From assembly GCA_025464795.1 (NCBI GenBank), contig JAODNB010000004.1, positions 1 through 12,562 of the forward strand: a stretch of DNA of 12,562 nt, in the 5' to 3' direction. A program made the position numbers and the translations under genes. Below the pieces are notes generated by a model. That model was not told where the DNA came from and searched no databases. It saw only the letters and a list, made by a program, of their open reading frames with translations. The first letter of the stretch is position 1, and every line of letters begins with the position of its first letter. This DNA comes from Frankiales bacterium (GTDB lineage Bacteria; Actinomycetota; Actinomycetes; Mycobacteriales; SCTD01). This document shows, piece after piece, positions 7,893-12,562 of this stretch.

Positions 7893-8242
7893 CAGTCCAT
7901 CACCCGCTTCAGCGACCAACGGGCAGTCGACTCCTCGAAGCACAGGTCGTACACGCCCGTGCCTGCGGACAGCGCTGCCAGCCGACCGGAGTCCGCCTCG
8001 ACGCGCCACCACTGCGTCTCGCGGTCATCGATCCCCACTGCGGCGTTCGACGTCACGGCCGCGCTGCCCGTCATGAGCGCACGGACGCCCGTTCCCCGCC
8101 ACCAGGACCCGGACTCGGTCCAGCGCGCGAGGACCTCCCGGACGACGTAGCGCCGCCCGTTCCACAGGAACTGGTCCGGGACCGGGCCGCTCGGGGCCGC
8201 CACCGTGCGGACCTCGACCGGATCAGCGTGTCGTCGGCTCAT
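7892..8242 (-). CDS. DUF6504 family protein, first gene of the dnaE2 operon
   Basis: 116 residues, no signal peptide or membrane segment. Conserved-looking core: EVRTVAAPSGPVPDQFLWNGRR at 10-31, YVVREVLARW (32-41), a Trp pair GSWWRG (45-50), QWWRVEA (77-83) and GVYDLCFEESTARWSLKRVMD at the C-terminus. The Trp/Arg-rich beta-type pattern is typical of DUF6504, a family I recall beside error-prone polymerase genes in actinobacteria; its function is unknown. ATG at 8242 is chosen over far-upstream in-frame codons because GAGGAAGGA (8258-8250) lies 7 bases before it and the conserved sequence starts right after. It is preceded by a structured leader and an SOS box. It overlaps the HEPN gene by one base. 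Confidence 0.85.
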   Translation of the reverse strand: MSRRHADPVEVRTVAAPSGPVPDQFLWNGRRYVVREVLARWTESGSWWRGTGVRALMTGSAAVTSNAAVGIDDRETQWWRVEADSGRLAALSAGTGVYDLCFEESTARWSLKRVMD

Positions 8243-8249
8243 GGGGACG

Positions 8250-8355
8250 TCCTTCCTCGGGGGCGTGGTCGGGGCGCCGGGGGAAGGCAGCGGTGGGCGA
8301 GTCACCGGCTCAGGTCGGGCGCTTCCCCACGCCAGACCCGAGCCGGTGGCCCACC
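8250..8355 (-). promoter_or_regulatory. Structured leader: long hairpin, pyrimidine element and ribosome binding site
   Basis: An imperfect hairpin spans 8292-8355: GGTGGGC/GCCCACC (outer), CACCGGCTC/GAGCCGGTG (8303-8311/8340-8348), GGTC/GACC and GGCG/CGCC, 24 pairs in all, with a 4-base bulge, two single mismatches and an 8-base loop (8322-8329). In the - strand RNA the loop has GGGGAAG, complementary to CTTCCCC at 8286-8280. The overlapping CCTTCC (8287-8282) is also complementary to GGAAGG in the ribosome binding site of the DUF6504 gene (8256-8251). This allows competing pairings. It matches no riboswitch class I know. There is no T-run on either side, so it is not a standard terminator. 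It is in the mRNA only if transcription starts upstream of 8355. Confidence 0.45.
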
Positions 8356-8435
8356 CGGCGACGTGAGAGGGTCGAAGCGCACGTCGCCGGGCGGACGTTC
8401 CGCCCCCTGCCGGATCCGCGAGGTTCCGACAGGTC

Positions 8436-8455
8436 GTTCGAACCTTTGTTCGAAC
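8436..8455. promoter_or_regulatory. LexA binding site (SOS box)
   Basis: The core TCGAAC-CTTT-GTTCGA (8438-8453) is a perfect match to the actinobacterial SOS box consensus TCGAAC-N4-GTTCGA. The palindrome extends to CGTTCGAAC/GTTCGAACG (8435-8456), 9-base arms around 4 bases. It lies 57 bases before ogt and about 195 before the DUF6504-HEPN-dnaE2 operon, between candidate promoters for both. LexA bound here should repress both directions until DNA damage triggers its cleavage. Confidence 0.88.
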
Positions 8456-8466
8456 GCGCTTACAGT
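8438..8466 (+). promoter_or_regulatory. Candidate ogt promoter overlapping the SOS box
   Basis: TACAGT (8461-8466) is a good TAnnnT -10 element. Seventeen bases upstream is TCGAAC (8438-8443), the left half of the SOS box, so the -35 region would be covered by LexA. The start would be near 8473, with a leader of about 38 bases. Confidence 0.45.
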
Positions 8467-8493
8467 AGACCTCGTCACCGACAGGACCGTCAA
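8464..8493 (-). promoter_or_regulatory. Candidate promoter for the DUF6504-HEPN-dnaE2 operon
   Basis: On the - strand TTGACG (8493-8488) is followed after 18 bases by TCTACT (8469-8464), overlapped by TACTGT (8467-8462). The start would fall near 8457, at the edge of the SOS box, so LexA would block the initially transcribed region. The resulting leader is about 215 bases and contains the whole hairpin. Confidence 0.4.
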
Positions 8494-8510
8494 GGGCTCG
8501 GGAGGTACCT

Positions 8511-9020
8511 GTGGAAAGCGATCTCCGGAGCTGCACCGTGACGACCTCCCTGGGCGAGCTGCTGCTCGTCGCCTCGCCTCAAGGGCTCGTGCAGGTCTTC
8601 CTCCCGACCAGCAAGGGCGTGCCCTCCAGCTCGGACGAGAGGCACGACCCGGAGGCCTACTGCCTGCCCGAGGCGCGGCACCAGCTGCACGCGTTCTTCC
8701 ACGGGACGCTGACCACCTTCGACCTGCCGCTGGACGAGCGCGGCAGCTCCTTCCAGCTGCGCGTCTGGGCCGCCCTGCGGGAGATCCCGTTCGGCCAGAC
8801 GCGCTCCTACGGCGACATCGCGACGCGCATCGGCGAGGACCCGCGGGTCGCCTCCCGGGCTGTGGGTCTTGCCAACGGGTCCAACCCCAACGCCATCGTC
8901 ACGCCGTGCCACCGGGTCGTCGGCGCGGACGGGATGCTCGTCGGCTACGCCGGTGGGTTGCACGCCAAGCGCTGGCTGCTCGACCACGAGGCCAAGCTCG
9001 CGGGCACGGTGCTGTTCTGA
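8511..9020 (+). CDS. ogt: Methylated-DNA--protein-cysteine methyltransferase (O6-alkylguanine repair)
   Basis: 169 residues. It transfers the alkyl group from O6-alkylguanine (and O4-alkylthymine) in DNA to its own cysteine, a one-use reaction. The C-terminal domain is complete: FQLRVWAALREIPFGQTRSYGDIA (81-104, helix-turn-helix region), the SRAVG arginine finger (115-119), and active site TPCHRV with Cys133. The N-terminal ribonuclease-H-like domain is short, as in Ogt rather than Ada, and no AraC-type domain is attached. GTG at 8511 follows GGGAGG at 5 bases. The SOS box just upstream suggests LexA control, where alkylation repair is more usually Ada-controlled or constitutive. The downstream pentapeptide gene overlaps its stop. 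Confidence 0.95.
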   Translation: MESDLRSCTVTTSLGELLLVASPQGLVQVFLPTSKGVPSSSDERHDPEAYCLPEARHQLHAFFHGTLTTFDLPLDERGSSFQLRVWAALREIPFGQTRSYGDIATRIGEDPRVASRAVGLANGSNPNAIVTPCHRVVGADGMLVGYAGGLHAKRWLLDHEAKLAGTVLF

Positions 9021-9742
9021 GCTCGGACGTCAACGGAGAGCTGAAGGCGGACTGCGCCCGCTGCGTCGGCCTGTGCTGCGTCGCGCCGGCGTTCACGCGG
9101 TCTGCTGACTTCGCCCTCGACAAGCCCGCCGGAACGCCGTGCCCGAACCTCGACGAGGACTTCAGCTGCACCGTTCACGCGCAGCTGATCCCCCTGGGGT
9201 TCTCGGGATGCACGGTCTACGACTGCTTCGGCGCAGGCCAGGCCGTCACGGCGGAGTTTCGGTCTGACTGGCGCTCCCCCGGCGTCGCGGCCGTGATGTT
9301 CGCCGCCTTCGAAGAGCGGCGGAACGAGCACGAGCTCCGGTGGTACGTCCGCGAGGCGCTCCTGCTCGACACCCCCGTCGACCTCACGATCACGACCTGG
9401 TCCCGCGAGGTCGTGAACCCGCTGCTGCTCGCCGTGAGCGCGCACGCACGAGCAGGACTGGACGGCCCAGACCTGCGCGGTGCCGACCTCGTCGGCAAGG
9501 ACCTGCGCGGTCGCCGGCTCGTCGGAGCATCACTGCGCGGAGCCCAGCTGGTCGGGGCCGATCTGCGGGGAGCCGACCTGCACTGCGCTGATGTCACGGG
9601 GGCGGATCTTCGCGGTGCCGACCTGGGCGGCGCGGACCTCTCCGGGGCGCTGTTCCTCACCCAGTCGCAGCTGCAGTCCGCTCGCGGCAACGCGGCAACG
9701 GGTGTTCCCCGTACCCGCATCCGTCCTTCGCACTGGCAGTAG
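9017..9742 (+). CDS. Cysteine-rich pentapeptide-repeat protein, probable CTG start
   Basis: 241 residues from the proposed start. The N-terminal part has eight cysteines (13, 16, 20, 21, 42, 51, 65, 70) in CARCVGLCC and later PCPNL, FSC, SGC and YDC patterns. This resembles the CxxCxGxCC layout of YkgJ/UPF0153-type zinc- or iron-binding domains. A helical middle section (about 90-145) leads to about 13 tandem A(D/N)LxG-like pentapeptides (148-213), which should form a right-handed beta helix. Pentapeptide proteins such as MfpA and Qnr mimic DNA and bind gyrase, but many others do not. No ATG, GTG or TTG exists in frame near the start of the conserved region. CTG at 9017 overlaps the ogt TGA as CTGA, the layout of coupled genes, so it is my choice; CTG at 9041 is an alternative. 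Co-expression with ogt is likely. Confidence 0.82.
   Translation: MSSDVNGELKADCARCVGLCCVAPAFTRSADFALDKPAGTPCPNLDEDFSCTVHAQLIPLGFSGCTVYDCFGAGQAVTAEFRSDWRSPGVAAVMFAAFEERRNEHELRWYVREALLLDTPVDLTITTWSREVVNPLLLAVSAHARAGLDGPDLRGADLVGKDLRGRRLVGASLRGAQLVGADLRGADLHCADVTGADLRGADLGGADLSGALFLTQSQLQSARGNAATGVPRTRIRPSHWQ
9458..9655 (+). repeat. Pentapeptide-coding tandem repeat
   Basis: About 13 degenerate 15-base units encode the DLRGA-type repeats of the pentapeptide protein. The DNA units vary in sequence, so the repeat is kept at the protein level. Confidence 0.85.
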
Positions 9743-9745
9743 CGT
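9740..9745 (+). promoter_or_regulatory. Candidate -10 element for leaderless HNH-like gene
   Basis: TAGCGT ends 7 bases before the ATG at 9753. Its first three bases are the TAG stop of the pentapeptide gene. No ribosome binding site is seen before this ATG, which fits leaderless translation. Confidence 0.4.
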
Positions 9746-9752
9746 CGCCGGC

Positions 9753-10196
9753 ATGGACCTCGACGAGCTCGGCGAGCACGCAGGCTGGCGGTGCTGGCTC
9801 TGCGACGAGGAGGTCCCGCAGAAGGCGAAGCCGAACGACCCCAACCAGGCGGTGTCGGACCAGATCGCTCCGGCGGCCAAGGGCGAGCGAGGTCGCGGCA
9901 CGGTGCGCCTCGCTCACAAGAGGTGCAACGACCTGCGCAAAGCACGGCCGCCGAGCATCGCCTGGCCCTCACGCCTGAACGTCGCGGACTCCCCCGAGCT
10001 GCTGCAGTCCCTGACCCGCCTGGACAAGGGCAAGAACCGCAGCGGCGAGGTGGTCGCGATGTGCGCCGACAGCGACTCCGCTCTGGCCGCAGCGGAATGG
10101 GTGGTGCCCGTCGCCTCGACGCTGTTCCCCGGGAAGTGGGAGGCGACCACCGCTCCCCTGTCGTCGATGACGTCGGTGCGCCTGTTCAAGCGCTGA
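9753..10196 (+). CDS. Small protein with a degenerate HNH-like zinc motif
   Basis: 147 residues. The N-terminal 65 residues follow the layout of an HNH nuclease: WRCWLC (Cys14, Cys17), SDQIAPAAKGERGRG (35-49) in the place of the usual DHxxP-xxxGG, and LAHKRCNDLRKAR (53-65) with His55, Cys58 and Asn59. The first catalytic His (normally DH) is Gln37 here, so nuclease activity is doubtful while zinc or nucleic-acid binding may remain. The C-terminal half (about 75-147) is of mixed charge and unrecognised. It begins 10 bases after the pentapeptide gene, with a TAnnnT element 7 bases before the ATG and no ribosome binding site. I do not recognise a named family. Confidence 0.75.
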   Translation: MDLDELGEHAGWRCWLCDEEVPQKAKPNDPNQAVSDQIAPAAKGERGRGTVRLAHKRCNDLRKARPPSIAWPSRLNVADSPELLQSLTRLDKGKNRSGEVVAMCADSDSALAAAEWVVPVASTLFPGKWEATTAPLSSMTSVRLFKR

Positions 10197-10203
10197 TGTC
10201 ACG

Positions 10204-11235
10204 ATGGTTCTCATGCAGATCGGCATCGACAGCTTCGTCTCGACCGTCACCGACCCGACCACCGGCGTCGACATCTCACCTGTGCAACGGGTCGAGCACC
10301 TGCTCGAGGAGGTGCAGCGCGCAGACGAGGTCGGTCTGGACAGCTACGGGATCGGCGAGCACCACAGGCCGGAGTACCTGGACTCCGCACCCGCCGTGCT
10401 GCTTGCCGCGGCAGCGGCGCGGACCACGCAGATCCGCCTCAACAGCGCGGTCGCGGTGCTCAGCGCCAGCGACCCGGTGCGCCTGTTCCAGGAGTTCGCC
10501 ACCCTCGACCTGATCTCCAAGGGTCGCATCGACCTGGTCGTGGGACGCGGCTCGTTCACCGAGTCGTTCCCGCTGTTCGGCCTGGACCTCGCCGACTACG
10601 ACGAGCTGTTCGCCGAGAAGCTCGACCTGCTCCTGCGCCTTCGGGACAGCGAGCGGATCACCTGGTCCGGCAAGCACCGCGCCCCGCTGCGGGACCAGGG
10701 CGTCTACCCCCGTCCCTTGCAGGACCCGTTTCCCATCTGGGTCGGAGTCGGGGGCACTCCGCAGTCGTTCGTCCGTGCGGGCCTGCTCGGCCTTCCGCTC
10801 ATGGTCGCGATCATCGGCGGTCAGCCGGCCCGCTTCGCCCCGCTGGTCGACCTCTACCGCCGTGCCGGTGCCGAGGCCGGTCACTCCCCTGAGCAGCTGA
10901 AGGTCGGGCTGCACTGCTTCGGGTACGTCGGCGACACCGACCAGCAGGCGAGGGACACGTTCTACCCGGGCTGGGCGCAGATGTTCACCAAGATCGGACG
11001 GGAACGCGGCTTCGGCCCACCGGTCCGTGCGCAGTACGACGAGATGTGCGGGCCCGGCGGTGCCTTCCTCATCGGCTCCCCCGACACGGTGGCGGCGAAG
11101 ATCCGGCAGATCGACGAGGACCTCGGCGGTATCGCTCGGATGTCCTTACAGATGACCAACGTGCGGCTCGCGCACGACGACCTGCTGCACGGCATCGAGC
11201 TGCTCGGCACCGAGGTCGCTCCCAAGGCCCGTTGA
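10204..11235 (+). CDS. LLM class (luciferase-like) flavin-dependent oxidoreductase
   Basis: 343 residues, a TIM-barrel monooxygenase/reductase of the bacterial luciferase superfamily, using FMN or coenzyme F420. Signs: EHHRPEYLDSAPAVLLAAAA (52-71), TTQIRLNSAVAVLSASDPVR (74-93), FATLDLISKGRIDLVVGRGS (98-117), and IWVGVGGTPQSF (178-189), a cofactor-loop-like stretch. The substrate cannot be inferred. Two starts are possible: ATG 10204 (used) and ATG 10213, which gives MQIGIDSF and matches many family N-termini; neither has a clear ribosome binding site. It lies 7 bases after the HNH-like gene. A rare TTA leucine codon is at 11146-11148 (Leu315), the only TTA I found in the genes of the window. 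Confidence 0.9.
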   Translation: MVLMQIGIDSFVSTVTDPTTGVDISPVQRVEHLLEEVQRADEVGLDSYGIGEHHRPEYLDSAPAVLLAAAAARTTQIRLNSAVAVLSASDPVRLFQEFATLDLISKGRIDLVVGRGSFTESFPLFGLDLADYDELFAEKLDLLLRLRDSERITWSGKHRAPLRDQGVYPRPLQDPFPIWVGVGGTPQSFVRAGLLGLPLMVAIIGGQPARFAPLVDLYRRAGAEAGHSPEQLKVGLHCFGYVGDTDQQARDTFYPGWAQMFTKIGRERGFGPPVRAQYDEMCGPGGAFLIGSPDTVAAKIRQIDEDLGGIARMSLQMTNVRLAHDDLLHGIELLGTEVAPKAR

Positions 11236-11248
11236 CCGAACGGCGTTC

Positions 11249-11254
11249 TAGTCT
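11249..11254 (+). promoter_or_regulatory. Candidate -10 element for leaderless acyl-CoA dehydrogenase mRNA
   Basis: TAGTCT ends 7 bases before the ATG at 11262, and no ribosome binding site precedes that ATG. TTGACC at 11232-11237 is only 11 bases upstream of it, too close to act as its -35. Confidence 0.4.
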
Positions 11255-11261
11255 TGGGCAC

Positions 11262-12562
11262 ATGGCCTCCCTGCTGCTCTCGCGCCGTGACCTCGACTTC
11301 CTGCTGCACGAGTGGCTGGACGTCGTCAGCCTCACCAGCCGGGACCGCTTCTCGGAGCACTCCCGCGAGACCTTCGACGCGGTGCTCGACCTTGCTGAGC
11401 AGGTCGCGACCCGCGACTTCGCGCCGCACAACAGGAAGAGCGACGAGAACGAACCGACCTTCGACGGCGAGCGGGTGCACCTCATCGAGGAGATCGGCAA
11501 GGCGCTGAAGAAGTACGGCGAGACCGGGCTCATCGGTGCCGGGATGGACCACGAGGTCGGCGGCATGCAGCTGCCGGCTGTCCTCACGCAGGTCCTGCTC
11601 GGGTGGTTCCAGGCCGCCAACGTGGGGACCTCGAGCTACCCCTTCCTCACGATCGCCAACGCGAACCTGCTCTGCGCCCACGGGACGCCGGAGCAGATCG
11701 ACACCTATGTGAAGCCCATGGTCGAAGGCCGCTTCTACGGAACGATGTGCCTGTCGGAACCGCAAGCCGGCTCGTCCTTGGCGGACGTCACGACGAAGGC
11801 CGAGCCGCAGGGCGACGGGACCTACCGGATCACGGGCAACAAGATGTGGATCAGTGCCGGCGAGCACGAGCTCAGCGAGAACATCATCCACCTCGTCCTC
11901 GCCAAGATCCCCGGCTCTCCCCCTGGCAGCAAGGGGATCTCGCTGTTCATCGTGCCGAAGGTCATCGTCGAGACGGGCGAGCGCAACGACGTCGTGCTCG
12001 CCGGGCTCAACCACAAGATGGGCTTCCGAGGCACCGTCAACACGCTCTTGAACTTCGGCGAGGGCAAGCACACGCCCGGAGGTCGCGCTGGTGCGGTCGG
12101 CTACCTGGTCGGCGAGGAGCACAAGGGCTTGTCCTACATGTTCCACATGATGAACGAGGCCCGGATCGGCGTCGGCCTCGGTGCCACCGCCCTCGGCTAC
12201 ACCGGCTACCTGCACGCCCTCGAGTACGCCCGCAACCGCCCGCAGGGGCGCGTCGAACGCGACCCGTCCTCCCCGCAGGTCCCGATCATCCAGCACGCCG
12301 ACGTACGACGGATGCTGCTCGCCCAGAAGTCCTACGTGGAAGGCGCTCTGGCTCTCAACCTCTACTGCGGGCGTCTCGTCGACGAGGAGCACACCGGCGC
12401 CGACCCGGCGCGCGCCCACCTGCTTCTGGAGATGCTCACCCCGATCGCGAAGAGCTGGCCCTCCCAGTGGTGCCTCGAGGCGAACAACCTCGCCATCCAG
12501 GTCCACGGCGGGTACGGGTACACCCGCGAGTACCCCGTCGAGCAGCTCTACCGCGACAACCG
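11262..12562 (+). CDS. Acyl-CoA dehydrogenase, long (about 600-residue) type, 3' end outside window
   Basis: 433 residues are visible with no stop before the window ends. It should oxidise an acyl-CoA to the enoyl-CoA with FAD, passing electrons to ETF. Seen: N-terminal helical domain with the extra leading segment of long bacterial members (1-60), MCLSEPQAGSSLADV (162-176, FAD/substrate motif), ITGNKMWISAGEHE (190-203), GLNHKMGFRGTVNTLLNFGE (248-267), MMNEARIGVG (296-305), and VHGGYGYTREYPVEQLYRDN at the very end. The catalytic Glu region and a C-terminal extension would follow. The long type and the GFRGTVNTLLNFGEG pattern recall DmdC-like (methylthiopropionyl-CoA) dehydrogenases, but substrate choice cannot be assigned. 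ATG 11262 is 26 bases after the oxidoreductase gene and is preceded by a TAGTCT element rather than a ribosome binding site. Confidence 0.92.
   Translation, partial: MASLLLSRRDLDFLLHEWLDVVSLTSRDRFSEHSRETFDAVLDLAEQVATRDFAPHNRKSDENEPTFDGERVHLIEEIGKALKKYGETGLIGAGMDHEVGGMQLPAVLTQVLLGWFQAANVGTSSYPFLTIANANLLCAHGTPEQIDTYVKPMVEGRFYGTMCLSEPQAGSSLADVTTKAEPQGDGTYRITGNKMWISAGEHELSENIIHLVLAKIPGSPPGSKGISLFIVPKVIVETGERNDVVLAGLNHKMGFRGTVNTLLNFGEGKHTPGGRAGAVGYLVGEEHKGLSYMFHMMNEARIGVGLGATALGYTGYLHALEYARNRPQGRVERDPSSPQVPIIQHADVRRMLLAQKSYVEGALALNLYCGRLVDEEHTGADPARAHLLLEMLTPIAKSWPSQWCLEANNLAIQVHGGYGYTREYPVEQLYRDN

Noticed and set aside
8292..8355. Hairpin as an ordinary intrinsic terminator
   Set aside because: No T-run follows on either strand and the genes on both sides diverge, so there is no transcript to end here except a leader.
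8228..9016. Upstream extension of the pentapeptide frame through ogt
   Set aside because: It would overlap all of ogt in another frame with no domain similarity and an unlikely composition.
9458..9655. Short repeated units as a CRISPR or satellite
   Set aside because: Units are degenerate 15-mers in frame with pentapeptide repeats, with no spacers.
10962..12506. 514-codon open frame on the - strand
   Set aside because: It lies antisense to the oxidoreductase end and the acyl-CoA dehydrogenase, both clear families. Its protein is low-complexity and typical of antisense frames in GC-rich DNA.

Overview
The window is a GC-rich, densely packed stretch of chromosome from an actinobacterium. Signs of this are the strong G/C bias at third codon positions, long unstopped antisense frames, DUF3040 and SAV_6107-type families, an actinobacterial LexA (SOS) box, and start codons preceded by TAnnnT-N7-ATG as in leaderless actinobacterial genes. 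The genus cannot be named from this alone. I found no tRNA, rRNA, CRISPR array, insertion sequence or integrase. No stretch over 300 bases lacks a gene; the longest gap is 8243-8510, and it is full of regulatory sequence.

Left edge (1-1217, + strand): the C-terminal part of a membrane-bound transglutaminase-like protein of the TgpA type. It converges with the block 1225-8242, all on the - strand. In transcription order that block is: DUF6504 protein, SAV_6107-type HEPN protein, DnaE2-type DNA polymerase III alpha subunit, SAM-dependent methyltransferase, DNA polymerase IV (dinB), and a small DUF3040 membrane protein. The first three overlap by one base at each junction (TGATG and TAGTG), so they look like one translationally coupled operon.

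Centre (8243-8510): a divergent control region. It carries a perfect SOS box (TCGAAC-N4-GTTCGA, 8438-8453) between two candidate promoters facing opposite ways. It also holds a long imperfect hairpin (8292-8355) that would lie in the untranslated leader of the DUF6504-HEPN-dnaE2 operon. On the + side the box sits 57 bases before ogt, a methylated-DNA-cysteine methyltransferase. The simplest reading is a LexA-controlled DNA-damage locus. One arm makes an error-prone polymerase with two uncharacterised partners. The other makes an alkylation-repair protein and a coupled cysteine-rich pentapeptide-repeat protein.

Right side (9017-12562, + strand): the pentapeptide-repeat protein, a small protein with a damaged HNH-like zinc motif, a luciferase-like flavin-dependent oxidoreductase, and an acyl-CoA dehydrogenase that runs off the window. 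These last genes look like ordinary metabolic neighbours.

The most interesting elements are the SOS-boxed divergent locus, the DUF6504 and HEPN genes in the position where mycobacteria carry imuA'/imuB-type accessory functions, and the structured leader that could act as a translational switch.
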